From Phycisphaerae bacterium (GTDB taxonomy: Bacteria > Planctomycetota > Phycisphaerae > UBA1845): 51,547 bases of DNA. Under the pieces are notes generated by a model that was not told the origin of the DNA, did not search any database, and saw nothing but the letters and a program-made list of their open reading frames with translations. Below are positions 42,847 through 51,166 of the stretch, one piece after another. The stretch spans positions 1-51,547 of the forward strand of contig JAGFJJ010000042.1 in the NCBI GenBank assembly GCA_024102815.1, read 5' to 3'. A program made the position numbers and the translations under genes. The number at the start of each line of letters is the position of its first letter. Position 1 is the stretch's first letter.

Positions 42847-43077
42847 TTGGCAACGAGAACGATTGAAGTTCGCGGGATCGAGTTCAAGACCGGTTGGGAA
42901 GCGCTGCAATGGTGCGAGGCCGACGGCGGACGGGCGGTACGCTTGGCTGGCCGCAACATGGTTATCGCCGAGAGCGAGGTTGAACGCCTGGAAGCGGCGG
43001 GCGTCGAGTTCGCCATTCTTGGCGACATCGTGATGCCCGACGGTCAGCACCGCATGGTCACGATCCCGATCAATTAG
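42847..43077 (+). CDS. Small uncharacterised protein (TTG start)
   Basis: 76 residues from a TTG with AAGGAG seven bases upstream; no better start is available. Mixed alpha/beta pattern (TIEVRGIEFKTGWEALQW and AVRLAGRNMVIAESEVER, then FAILGDIVMPDGQHRMVTIP). No known motif. Second of three plus-strand small genes. Confidence 0.65.
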   Translation: MATRTIEVRGIEFKTGWEALQWCEADGGRAVRLAGRNMVIAESEVERLEAAGVEFAILGDIVMPDGQHRMVTIPIN

Positions 43078-43131
43078 TTCACAACGCCGCGCCGGGTTGG
43101 CGCGACCAGTTCCTTGTACAGGAGAACATCG

Positions 43132-43503
43132 ATGGCAACGACGAAGAAGACCGGATCGAAGAAGACGAAGGGTGGCGCCAAGGCGAAGAAGGGGGCGGCG
43201 AAGTCCACGGCGAAGAACGCCAGCGCGAAGGACACCAAGGCCGAGAGGCCCGCCAAGCCCAAGCGTACCAGCGCGTTGGACGCCGCCGCGACGGTCTTGA
43301 AGAGCGCCGGCAAGCCGATGCGAGCCCAGGAACTGATCGCCACGATGGCCGAGAAGGGTCTGTGGTCCAGCCCCAACGGCAAGACGCCGCACGCGACGTT
43401 GTACGCCGCGATGCAACGCGAGGAGCGCGACAAGGGCGAGGCGTCGCGGTTCCACAAGATCGATCGCGGCCTGTTCGAGTACCACACCCCCAAGTCCGCC
43501 TGA
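43132..43503 (+). CDS. HARE-HTH domain protein with Lys/Ala-rich tail
   Basis: 123 residues from the ATG at 43132 (AGGAG upstream). Residues 1-50 are a Lys/Ala-rich, histone-like disordered tail. The rest is a HARE-HTH winged-helix domain (SALDAAATVLKSAGKPMRAQ, then ELIATMAEKGLWSSPNGKTP, HATLYAAMQRE, FHKIDRGLFEY). HARE-HTH domains are associated with DNA modification systems and chromatin-like proteins. It is probably a DNA-binding protein of the prophage, and the next phage-type gene across the inserted operon is an adenine/cytosine methyltransferase. It ends just before a terminator. Confidence 0.85.
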   Translation: MATTKKTGSKKTKGGAKAKKGAAKSTAKNASAKDTKAERPAKPKRTSALDAAATVLKSAGKPMRAQELIATMAEKGLWSSPNGKTPHATLYAAMQREERDKGEASRFHKIDRGLFEYHTPKSA

Positions 43504-43524
43504 GCACATCATCCCGCCTCCGTC

Positions 43525-43551
43525 AACGCCTCGCATGTTTGCGGGGCGTTT
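43525..43551 (+). terminator. Stem-loop terminator after HARE-HTH gene
   Basis: Arms AACGCCTCGCA (43525-43535) and TGCGGGGCGTT (43540-43550) pair over 11 bp with one G-U, 4-base loop, followed by a short T run broken by GC. Confidence 0.6.
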
Positions 43552-43613
43552 GCACGGCACGCCATTCACGCTTTCCTACCAGATCGGACCTGCCCCACAT
43601 AGCAAGACGCACT

Positions 43614-45041
43614 TCAAGCGTTTCTCGGCGGTACCGGCCTCGTGAATTGCACGCCCTTGGCTGGATTCTCCACGGCCTCCCTTGACGACGGGTACTGTTC
43701 CGATCTGACCTGGCCGCTCCAACGATGTTGTTCATGCTTCGACAATTTGGTCTTCGCGAGTGGTCGTCGAACGGATTCCGGATCAATACCTGCTCGCATC
43801 GCCGCAATTACCCCGACCGCCTCCCAGTAATTGCTCACCTGACAAAACTGGCCCGGCGCCCAAGGAAGCGCAGTGAGATCATTCTTCATGAGATTGCGAT
43901 TCTCGCGCACGGCGATCACTGTCATTCCCTGTTCAAGGGCGGCAAGCGTCGGGAGCCCCAGGCACCCGTCTGGAATCACCAGACACGCAATATCTGCAGC
44001 CGTGAAAACTTCTGGCCGATTCATCGCTTCTGAATCGGTGACGATTCGAGGACTGCGTTGCAGGCCCTTCAGCGTACATTGCAGAAATGTCGCGGAGACC
44101 GCCTCCGCTGCCATCCGAGGATCGACAATGCCTGGGTCCATGTTGGCGATTTCTTCCGATTCAAACATGGGCGAGTGGGCCGTGGGTACGTTGTACATGC
44201 TCGACAGAGCGTGCGTCAGCATGGCCTCGACACCGCCCCACGGATTCACCATTGCGCCACCAGCGTCGAAATACCCCTGGTGGAACTCGTGCGGCACGTC
44301 AATGACCGACGAGATCGCCACGGCATCGTATTGATCCCTACGCTCTTCAAGGAGCGAACAGAGACCCTCCATCTGCTCGACGCGTCCAGACGCCCGGCCG
44401 GAGCCCGAAAAGCGTGCCCTGAGTTTCACGGGGGGGTCAAGGCATACGACTTCCGCGCACGAAAGGCCATAGGCCGCACGTGCTCCGCTGACCGAATTAA
44501 CAGCCGCGTTGACGAAGTACTCATCACGATGAGCGTCGATCACCACCAGCACCCGGTTTGAGCGGACTGGCTGAAGCCCCACAGTTCCCATGAGGAGCCT
44601 AGTCAAAATGCTTCCTTCGACGTACAGCGCGTTGGGAGGCATTTCGTTAAGGTCGGAGGCATTGACCACGTTCGGGTGCAGGACCAGCGTGTCCGACACT
44701 TCCGCAAGCATCCGTGCCACCGGTCCGGCGTCACCTGCGTGCCCGCCGATTTCCGCACCGATACCCGTCGGAACCACGAGAGCGAGGTTGAATCGCTGCG
44801 TATTTACCGTCAGCCGCCGCCGAAACTCAAGCACTGGCGGGGGTGGTACACGGCCCGCTTCTGCCAAACCACAAACCGCACCGAACTCTCCCCGGTAGCC
44901 TGAAGCAGACGATTCCGTCAGGACAACCCTGACTGGGACAAGACCGTCGGCTATCCTCGCCTCCCGAAGGTGTGCGAGCAGCCCTCGGTGAGCCTCGACA
45001 GCCGGAATCCCGAACTCCTGTTCAATCAAAAGAAGCGCCAT
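43614..45041 (-). CDS. DUF3326 family protein
   Basis: 475 residues from the ATG at 45041 (GGAG upstream; the longer frame upstream is Arg/Gly-rich and unlikely). It follows the DUF3326 pattern: LALVVPTGIGAEIGGHAGDA, then LVLHPNVVNASDLNEMPPNA with LYVEGSIL, later RVLVVIDAHRDEY and IDVPHEFHQGYFDAGGAMVN, and a late LVIPDGCLGLPTLAALEQGM. Catalytic function of the family is not established; the Rossmann-like pattern and conserved Gly/Asp suggest binding of a nucleotide or sugar phosphate. Last gene of the MfnB-AAA-HNH-SpeD operon, 31 bp after the SpeD-like stop. Confidence 0.85.
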   Translation of the reverse strand: MALLLIEQEFGIPAVEAHRGLLAHLREARIADGLVPVRVVLTESSASGYRGEFGAVCGLAEAGRVPPPPVLEFRRRLTVNTQRFNLALVVPTGIGAEIGGHAGDAGPVARMLAEVSDTLVLHPNVVNASDLNEMPPNALYVEGSILTRLLMGTVGLQPVRSNRVLVVIDAHRDEYFVNAAVNSVSGARAAYGLSCAEVVCLDPPVKLRARFSGSGRASGRVEQMEGLCSLLEERRDQYDAVAISSVIDVPHEFHQGYFDAGGAMVNPWGGVEAMLTHALSSMYNVPTAHSPMFESEEIANMDPGIVDPRMAAEAVSATFLQCTLKGLQRSPRIVTDSEAMNRPEVFTAADIACLVIPDGCLGLPTLAALEQGMTVIAVRENRNLMKNDLTALPWAPGQFCQVSNYWEAVGVIAAMRAGIDPESVRRPLAKTKLSKHEQHRWSGQVRSEQYPSSREAVENPAKGVQFTRPVPPRNA

Positions 45042-45072
45042 AAACTCTCCGTCTCTTGTTCGTCGACGGCCA

Positions 45073-45498
45073 TTAGCGCCGCACCACAACGTTCGCGGTC
45101 CAGTCCTTCGAGTCAAACCACTTGGCCGTAAACCGCGCGGCCTCGTCCGTGTCAAACTCCTTGCACGAGAAGATGTTCACATACGCCGCCTTCATCAAAT
45201 CGAGTGTATGGATCACGATTGTGCTCGTGAGAATAAACTGTACGGCGCTGGTTCCCTTTGTTTTGGGATGCGTCTGCTGCTCCTCCTCGGGCACGCCGAC
45301 ATCGTCCCAAAAGTGCAGGTCGCAGCGCTCCATGTCGATCAGATCGCAAAGCTCAGTGCAAAACGCTTCGATGCTGGCCCGCGTGAAAACACTCGTGTTG
45401 CAGCCATGCAGATCAAGAATGAGTTCCTTGCCGTAGGCGGCCATTGAGACATCGAATGGAGTTCCTTTGGCGTCCATGGGTCTATTCGCATGTTTCAT
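45073..45498 (-). CDS. SpeD-family (AdoMet decarboxylase-like) protein
   Basis: 141 residues with the AdoMet-decarboxylase pattern: ELILDLHGC near the N-terminus and KGTSAVQFILTSTIVIHTLD then AAYVNIFSCKEFD. By comparison with class-1 SpeD ([20 protein letters not shown]...FTCG), the Ser that becomes the pyruvoyl cofactor (Ser in LTST), the processing Ser in GTS, the His of IHT and the Cys of FSCK are all kept, while the Glu and His flanking the pyruvoyl Ser are both Thr. It should self-process, but its substrate may not be AdoMet; SpeD homologues that act on other amino acids are known. It is joined to the HNH gene by ATGA. Confidence 0.75.
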   Translation of the reverse strand: MKHANRPMDAKGTPFDVSMAAYGKELILDLHGCNTSVFTRASIEAFCTELCDLIDMERCDLHFWDDVGVPEEEQQTHPKTKGTSAVQFILTSTIVIHTLDLMKAAYVNIFSCKEFDTDEAARFTAKWFDSKDWTANVVVRR

Positions 45499-46205
45499 GG
45501 GATTGTCAATCCGAATCGCTCGCCCAACTTCTTCATCCGGGCGAACTCCCTTGCCATTCCGGCAAACTTCTCCTTCGAGCTAACAAACCGCTCGAACGGC
45601 TGAAGCGCAGCAGCAAGACAATCATTGTCACCGCTTTTCTTCGCCGCCAGCAATTCAAGGTACCGATTCTGTAGCACATCGTTAAGGCGCTCGAATCTCT
45701 CTCTCCAGAATACCGCATCATCTATACCCGTAACCTCGATCGTTACGCGCCCGCGCTGGCTTCCGTTCCTTGGCGTCACCTGACCATACAACGGATCCAT
45801 GTCATCGAGAATATAGGTCAAATGGTCTTCAGGATTCTCACCTGAAGACGGATCAATTATGGCGGCCTTGGGTTCGGATGATGCCCTGATGTAGACGACT
45901 TTCGCCGCACCTTCATTGTCTGTCAGCATTTCTGGGAATTGATCACGCTTCCTTCCATTACATTGCGGACAGACTAAGAGAAGGTTAGGCCAATCGTTGC
46001 GCGCCCACTTGAAGTGGGCCTTGGGTCGGAAGTGCTCGACGGCCTTACCATGCCCCTCCTCGGGAATTAGTATCTCGCTGTAACAGCACTTGCCATGCTG
46101 CATTCTCCAAAGCGCATTGACGACTTCCTTTTTTCGGTACAGTTCCCCTTCCGTGGTACTGGCCGCCAGGCATGCGGGGCATGCGGTCCGGTGTATTCGG
46201 ATCAT
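45495..46205 (-). CDS. HNH nuclease (PtuB-like)
   Basis: 236 residues. The N-terminal HNH domain is seen in GKCCYSEILIPEEGHGKAVE, HFRPKAHFKWARNDWPNLLL and VCPQCNGRKRDQFP, with the HFRPK and NxLLVCPxCN signatures of the Septu PtuB/retron-associated HNH proteins. The C-terminus is helical and basic. Overlap with the ATPase (ATGA upstream) and with the SpeD-like gene (ATGA downstream) makes it part of a coupled series. It is the predicted nuclease effector of the AAA-HNH pair. Confidence 0.85.
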   Translation of the reverse strand: MIRIHRTACPACLAASTTEGELYRKKEVVNALWRMQHGKCCYSEILIPEEGHGKAVEHFRPKAHFKWARNDWPNLLLVCPQCNGRKRDQFPEMLTDNEGAAKVVYIRASSEPKAAIIDPSSGENPEDHLTYILDDMDPLYGQVTPRNGSQRGRVTIEVTGIDDAVFWRERFERLNDVLQNRYLELLAAKKSGDNDCLAAALQPFERFVSSKEKFAGMAREFARMKKLGERFGLTIP

Positions 46206-47470
46206 GCTTGTGACTCATCTTGACCAAACAAATCATGCTCCAAGCTGCGAATCTCACGACGTCGTTTCTGCCTCATTTCGAGCTCAACATCCCGTTCCAC
46301 GGGACTATTTGAGGTAAACAACGAGTCCTCAATGCGGTCCCTAATCCGCTTCAGTTGGCGCCTTTCAGCTTGGGTTAGAGTCTTCTTTGCAAGTAACTCG
46401 GACGCACGTCGAAGTCCGTTTCGGAACTGGGGGTCGGCGTGAATCTGGTAGCGGAAAGCCCGGGAAGCCAATACCTGATCCATCCGCCAGCCATTCATGT
46501 GCGGGTGGTCGAACGCGGTTACTCGATTGCATTCCTGCAGCTCAAGAGCAAACAACTTGTCCAAGTTGGCCTCCTCTTTTATGAGTCCGACACTTGAGGC
46601 AATGAGTGGTGAGTGTGTTGTGACGAGAAACTGGACGCCTGGAAGTATATGGCGCAAATCGTCGATAACGGTGCGCTGCCATCGCGCATGCATGTGTTCT
46701 TCCAATTCGTCTATGAGAACGATGCCGCGGAGTTGTGCAAGGTCGTGCAACTTGGGATTGAAGGCGACAGCCCAGCCAAGCAAATCAGTTAGCCACAGAA
46801 TCGCGCCGCGGTATCCGTCGGCAAGATCGCGCAAGGGCATGTCATTGCCCCAAGGCCCGTCGACCAGTACGCCGGATTTCTTCCGATGGACTTTTTTCGT
46901 ACGAGTGAACTCTGTCAAGGCCTTTTCAATCTGGGCGCCGTTACTGTGGCGCCGCAGCATAAGCTCCGGGTTTTGGAGGCCTTCGGTATAATTAAAGAGG
47001 TTATAGACGGCGTTGATAGGTGTATAATCAGCGACGTCACCAGTGCCAGCCACCCCGCGGCCTGCGCCGTATGCCGCCAAAAAGAGAGCATGCCAGGGGA
47101 ACGCGCCCTTGGCAGGGTTAGTAGATTGTCGTACCCGGTCAACGGCGATGCGGCCGGGCTTGATCCGCTCGATTGTCGTACGGATCTGCAAGGGCTCCTT
47201 TCGCCGAGTTGGGCTGAACAGGTCGAGCGTAATTGTTGCCCGTTGGCAGCCCCGGCGAATGTATCCCTCGTCAGACTCTTTCATTAGCCCCGCTGCGCTT
47301 GATTCGTCGCACAAGCCGAGCGCAATGCTACGCATCAATGCCGTTTTCCCAGTGGCGTTATCGCCCACAACGACGGCAAGGCGTGTCGGTTGGGCGGACG
47401 CTCCGAGCCGAAGGTCAAGGGATTCAAAGCATCGAACATTCTTGAGTCGTATGCGTGTCAAATACATCAT
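46202..47470 (-). CDS. AAA/SMC-like ATPase (PtuA-like, Septu family)
   Basis: 422 residues. Walker A VVVGDNATGKTALMRSIA (residues 33-50), a central helical insertion with LADGYRGAILWLTDLLGWAV, Walker B GIVLIDELEEHMHARWQ and a terminal LVTTHSPLIASS D-loop/H-loop region: the old-family ABC/SMC architecture of PtuA-type anti-phage ATPases. In Septu, PtuA and PtuB make a complex in which ATP controls the HNH nuclease. It overlaps the MfnB-like gene (ATGA) and the HNH gene (ATGA). Function as a defence ATPase is by family resemblance. Confidence 0.87.
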   Translation of the reverse strand: MMYLTRIRLKNVRCFESLDLRLGASAQPTRLAVVVGDNATGKTALMRSIALGLCDESSAAGLMKESDEGYIRRGCQRATITLDLFSPTRRKEPLQIRTTIERIKPGRIAVDRVRQSTNPAKGAFPWHALFLAAYGAGRGVAGTGDVADYTPINAVYNLFNYTEGLQNPELMLRRHSNGAQIEKALTEFTRTKKVHRKKSGVLVDGPWGNDMPLRDLADGYRGAILWLTDLLGWAVAFNPKLHDLAQLRGIVLIDELEEHMHARWQRTVIDDLRHILPGVQFLVTTHSPLIASSVGLIKEEANLDKLFALELQECNRVTAFDHPHMNGWRMDQVLASRAFRYQIHADPQFRNGLRRASELLAKKTLTQAERRQLKRIRDRIEDSLFTSNSPVERDVELEMRQKRRREIRSLEHDLFGQDESQA

Positions 47471-48207
47471 TCGGCCACCTGGGACAGCGTCGCGACGAGC
47501 TCCCCGACAATCGAGTCCTTAACCGAACCGAAGCGCATTGCTCCTCCTCCGGCTTCGCAGGCAGCACCCCGGACGCAGATGACATCGACACTGATAGCCC
47601 ACAACCCAGGCAAGTCGCTTCCGGAAAGACTCCCTGCGAGCCAAGCTTCCTTGCCAAGGGCGTGCAGATCATTAACAAACGCGCGAAGCCGATCGATCGT
47701 GAAGTAATCGAGAAGGCCTTTGCCGATGTCCTTCCGAAACGTGTCGATCAGCAGTCCGTCGCAGCCGATCTCCTCAACGAGCTTCGGACCGTCGGTCAGC
47801 GGGTCGAATGAAACCGCGAACTCCTCCTCCGGGAATACCGCCGGATACACTTTGCACTCCGGGCACCACTCTTTGACGGTGCGGACGAGGTTCCGGCCAA
47901 GGTAGGCGGCGGCCTTAGGGTCAAGGCCCGCGAGGCCGCACTTCACGTAGTTCGCTCCCGCTACGGCAACGCCGAGAGCGGCCTGGCACGCCGAGCTTCG
48001 TACTCGCTGCTCCTCGCCGATATTGGTGGAGATCGGCAGATCTCCGAAACCGTCCGCATCCAAGGCCTCGCGGACGGCCTTGATGTTGAGGGGATAGGGC
48101 GTCCCAAGGGCTGAACCAGGGTGCTCAACGTCGGCAATGTGTGCCCCCCCTCGCGCGGCCGCCAAGGCCTCGACAGGTCCCCTCACGCTTACCAAAAGAC
48201 GTCCCAT
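47467..48207 (-). CDS. MfnB-like protein (4-HFC-P synthase family), catalytic Lys replaced
   Basis: 246 residues from the ATG at 48207 (GGGAG five bases upstream). It matches the MfnB/DUF556 family (LVSVRGPVEALAAARGGAHI near the start, then ADVEHPGSALGTPYP, NYVKCGLAGLDPKAAAYLG, GLLIDTFRKDIGKGLLDYF and ICVRGAACEAGG). In methanogen MfnB the motif is DVKNP, where Lys27 forms the Schiff base with substrate; here it reads DVEHP, so Glu28 stands in that place, while Lys89 (YVKCG), an Asp and a nearby Lys in the IDTFRKDIGK region are retained. The furan-forming reaction is thus doubtful and altered chemistry or a ligand-binding role is likely. First gene of the operon. Confidence 0.82.
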   Translation of the reverse strand: MGRLLVSVRGPVEALAAARGGAHIADVEHPGSALGTPYPLNIKAVREALDADGFGDLPISTNIGEEQRVRSSACQAALGVAVAGANYVKCGLAGLDPKAAAYLGRNLVRTVKEWCPECKVYPAVFPEEEFAVSFDPLTDGPKLVEEIGCDGLLIDTFRKDIGKGLLDYFTIDRLRAFVNDLHALGKEAWLAGSLSGSDLPGLWAISVDVICVRGAACEAGGGAMRFGSVKDSIVGELVATLSQVAE

Positions 48208-48372
48208 CGCAACTCCCTTCAGATCACACCGCTCGGTATTCTGCCTTCCATGAACACGATAACGCCTGAACTGGCGGTATACCAGCATTGAACCCAAACG
48301 GGCGGAGCTACGCCCTGGTCAAGGGCCCGCCGCCCTTCGGAATCGCTTCCATCAGAGGTGCGATCATTGAGT

Positions 48373-49848
48373 TCACTTCAGCTGACCTGCCTTCGGAGGC
48401 TTGACGACGACCGGCGCTACCTGTCCGGTCGGCGCGTCTCGCCCGTGGGCGCTGACGCACTCCGCCTTCCTTCCGCTGAACTTCTCCCATCTGGCGACGA
48501 TCACATCGCAATAGAGCCGGTCCAACTCCATTAGATACGCTCGCCTTCCCGTCTGCTCCGCCGCGATAAGCGTCGAACCACTCCCGCCAAACAGATCAAG
48601 CACGGCCTCGCCGACGCGCGACGAGTATTGAATCGCCCGCACGGCCAGTTCGACGGGCTTCTCGGTCAAATGGATCATCGATTGCGGGTTGACCTTCTTC
48701 ACCGACCACACGTCGGGCACGTTGTTCGGACCAAGAAAAACATGCGCCGCGCCTTCTCTCCATGTATAGAAGCACCACTCATGGTTACCCATGAAGTCTT
48801 TCCGCGTCAGAACGGGGTGTTCCTTGACCCAGATGATGGCCTGGGAGAAGTAAAGCCCGCAGGCCTTCAGCACCGGCGGGTAGTTGGCGCAGTTGGCGTA
48901 CCCACCCCAGATGTACGCCGCGCGTCCTGGGGTGAGCACGCGGGCAATGTTGCCAAACCAAGCACGCAACATCTGATCGAACGCCTCATCGCTTACGAAG
49001 TCATTCGCCAACGGCCGATCCTTGGCACGGAGTTTCTGGTGCGTGGCGTGCTTCACACCCTGCCTGGCTACGTCGAATGCCTGGTGGTGATGCAGCCCCT
49101 TGTTGCCACGCGCCGCGTCGACCGCTTGGGTCAGTTTCTGACTCTTTGGCATAGGAAAGGAACTGTTCCCCGCCGCGATCGCATTGTTGCTGCGCGGCTC
49201 GACGCGGACATTGTACGGAGGGTCACAATTGCAGAGATGGATTGGCAACAGCGCGGGTACGACGTCGGAACCCGCCGGCAGATCAGCCGCCTTCACTGGA
49301 TCGACCGCGATCAGCAGGTTCACGTCCGCGGCCGATGAGCTGTCGCCGCAGAGGAGACGGTGATCGCCGAGCAACCACAGGTCGCCCGGCTTGGTGACGG
49401 CCTCGTCGGGGGGCGCGGGGACCTCATCGGGGTCCGTGAGACCCTGTTTGACGCCGGGGTCGAACAGGTGGGCCAGTTCGTCCTGGTCGAAGCCGAGCAA
49501 CGACCAGTCGATGCCTGCGTCTTTCAGTTCGCCGAGTTCGATCGGCAACAGTTCGAGGTTCCACGACGCGAGTTCGTTCGTCTTGTTGTCGGCGATGCGG
49601 TACGCGCGAATCTGCTCCGGCGTCAGATCGGTGGCCACGTGGACCGGCGCTTCGGTCAACCCGAGCTTCTGCGCCGCTTTCCACCGCGTGTGCCCGCAAA
49701 CGATGACGCCGTCGGCATCGATCACGATGGGTTGGCGGAACCCGAACCGCCGGATGGACTCGGCGACCGCGTCGACGGCAGCATCGTTGTCACGCGGGTT
49801 CTTCTCGTATGGCTTAATCCCGGCCAGCGGCAGCAGCTCGACATTCAT
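48373..49848 (-). CDS. ParB-domain DNA methyltransferase (phage type)
   Basis: 491 residues. An N-terminal ParB/Srx-like domain (residues 1-90: LAGIKPYEKNPRDNDAAVDA, then VIVCGHTRWKAAQKLGL, YRIADNKTNE) is fused to a beta-class DNA methyltransferase with catalytic CDPPYN (Asp209-Tyr212), HLTEKPVELAVRAI and the AdoMet site LDLFGGSGSTLIAAE near 430. These stand-alone fusions are common in phages and prophages and protect DNA. ATG at 49848 has GGAGG seven bases upstream. It belongs to the same prophage block as the terminase. No matching nuclease is visible. Confidence 0.92.
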   Translation of the reverse strand: MNVELLPLAGIKPYEKNPRDNDAAVDAVAESIRRFGFRQPIVIDADGVIVCGHTRWKAAQKLGLTEAPVHVATDLTPEQIRAYRIADNKTNELASWNLELLPIELGELKDAGIDWSLLGFDQDELAHLFDPGVKQGLTDPDEVPAPPDEAVTKPGDLWLLGDHRLLCGDSSSAADVNLLIAVDPVKAADLPAGSDVVPALLPIHLCNCDPPYNVRVEPRSNNAIAAGNSSFPMPKSQKLTQAVDAARGNKGLHHHQAFDVARQGVKHATHQKLRAKDRPLANDFVSDEAFDQMLRAWFGNIARVLTPGRAAYIWGGYANCANYPPVLKACGLYFSQAIIWVKEHPVLTRKDFMGNHEWCFYTWREGAAHVFLGPNNVPDVWSVKKVNPQSMIHLTEKPVELAVRAIQYSSRVGEAVLDLFGGSGSTLIAAEQTGRRAYLMELDRLYCDVIVARWEKFSGRKAECVSAHGRDAPTGQVAPVVVKPPKAGQLK

Positions 49849-50240
49849 CTGTTAGCCTCCATCTTGGGCGCGAACACCGGTGTCGCGCCGCGTCCTCGCG
49901 CCGCGCCACCGGCGTGGCTGTCCTCGACCTTCGGGGTTGGCCCCAAAACGCGCCCCGACGCCCCCCGTGGCCACCGGGCCACCGAGGCGTACGCCGGTAC
50001 CACCCGCCGCCCTCTTTCGACTACGGCCCAACGGGCCGCGTCCCGTGGCCTCCTCGAAAACCGGACCGGACCGGACAACCGAAACAAACTCTGTTTCCTT
50101 TGGGGGCAGGTTCGTTGGGCCTCACCGGCCAGCCTCGCCAGGAAGTACCTATTGCCGCAGCAGCCCGCGCTATCACGTGCGTACACACGCCCATAGTCAC
50201 CCGCGCGGGGTGGGCCCCTAACGCCGCCTCGTGGCCACAC
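49845..50240 (-). CDS. Doubtful ORF overlapping the methyltransferase start
   Basis: 131 residues, Arg/Gly/Ala-rich, with its stop overlapping the methyltransferase start (ATGA), but no motif, no clear Shine-Dalgarno and composition like non-coding GC-rich DNA. The overlap may be chance because the GGAGG for the methyltransferase lies in this frame. Rest of 50241-50500 holds nothing recognisable. Confidence 0.25.
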   Translation of the reverse strand: MWPRGGVRGPPRAGDYGRVYARDSAGCCGNRYFLARLAGEAQRTCPQRKQSLFRLSGPVRFSRRPRDAARWAVVERGRRVVPAYASVARWPRGASGRVLGPTPKVEDSHAGGAARGRGATPVFAPKMEANR

Positions 50241-50507
50241 GGGCTACCGTGTGGCGAGATCGCGGGCCGGATGGCCGTTGGGTACGCAATAGCGATGACG
50301 GTGCGCCAAGGGCCGGAGGGGCGCGTTGAGTGACGCTGACTGACGCTATGCGACATCCTGGACCCCTTGCGGACCCCAGGTGAATGGAAACTCAATTGGG
50401 CTTGTATGAGACGGATCGAGCTGCGGCGGTCGCGAGTTGCTGGAACTCCGTGCCCCCGCTAGTTGGCGGTCGAAAGCGAAATCCGCCGACCCAGGGGTTA
50501 AGAAACG

Positions 50508-50541
50508 ACGCCGGCGCGGAGACGCGCCGGCGTTTTCGTTT
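50508..50541. terminator. Strong bidirectional rho-independent terminator
   Basis: Perfect 11-bp stem ACGCCGGCGCG (50508-50518) and CGCGCCGGCGT (50523-50533), loop GAGA, followed by TTTCGTTTC. The upstream AGAAACG mirrors the downstream CGTTTCT, so it can work on both strands. Confidence 0.85.
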
Positions 50542-50564
50542 CTATCGCCGGTTCTGGTAAGGGT

Positions 50565-50993
50565 TTACCAACCGCCTCGCACCATGCGTCGGGTCGAGAG
50601 ACGCCGTCGCGCGACCTCGCGGAGGTCACTTTGCCGGACACGTAGCTCGTGTTTCGCCGAGAGTCCCGGAGTCTCCTCGGCCAAGCAATGGGTCATCACG
50701 ATCGATAGAGTTTGCCCGTCGACCGGCACCTTCCTCAGATGCCGGAAGTCTCCAGCAATAGCCCTTTCGTCGTGAGTCTCCGGGCGACTCGCGCGTGAAC
50801 GGTATTCGTAACGGGTGCGGTCGGATTCCCATCGTACCTTCGCGCTCGACCGCATGGAGCCTGATGGACCGAGACACCAGGCGGGGCAAAGGCTCCATCC
50901 CGCCGCGATTCGGCGCGGGGTCGTACCGAATTCCGCAAGGGCCGTCGTCCGGGTCACCGCCCCGAGGCCAACCAGGGACGTTGCGACAGCCAC
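50565..50993 (-). CDS. Doubtful ORF of unknown type
   Basis: 142 residues from a GTG, no recognised motif; starts with a short hydrophobic segment and becomes Arg-rich. Lacks a good ribosome-binding site. Included because it is the longest minus-strand frame in the otherwise empty 50.5-51.0 kb. Confidence 0.2.
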   Translation of the reverse strand: MAVATSLVGLGAVTRTTALAEFGTTPRRIAAGWSLCPAWCLGPSGSMRSSAKVRWESDRTRYEYRSRASRPETHDERAIAGDFRHLRKVPVDGQTLSIVMTHCLAEETPGLSAKHELRVRQSDLREVARRRLSTRRMVRGGW

Positions 50994-51166
50994 ACCTTTA
51001 AACTCAACCTGTGTCAGCGCCTGGCCGTGGGATTACGTCTGCCGCCGATCGGTCCACCGGTCATCCGGGAGAATCAGGCTCTGACGACCACCGATACAGG
51101 CGATACTCGACATCGTGCTCTGCATCCGCCCGAGCCCTAGCCGCCATATTTCATGATGCGGGTCAG

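Noticed and set aside
42229..43569. 446-residue minus-strand open frame
   Set aside because: Low-complexity Arg/Leu/Gly-rich and antisense to three plus-strand small genes with good ribosome-binding sites.
50382..50561. Short plus-strand frame across 50.4-50.56 kb
   Set aside because: It would run through a strong terminator stem-loop, and its ribosome-binding site is poorly spaced.
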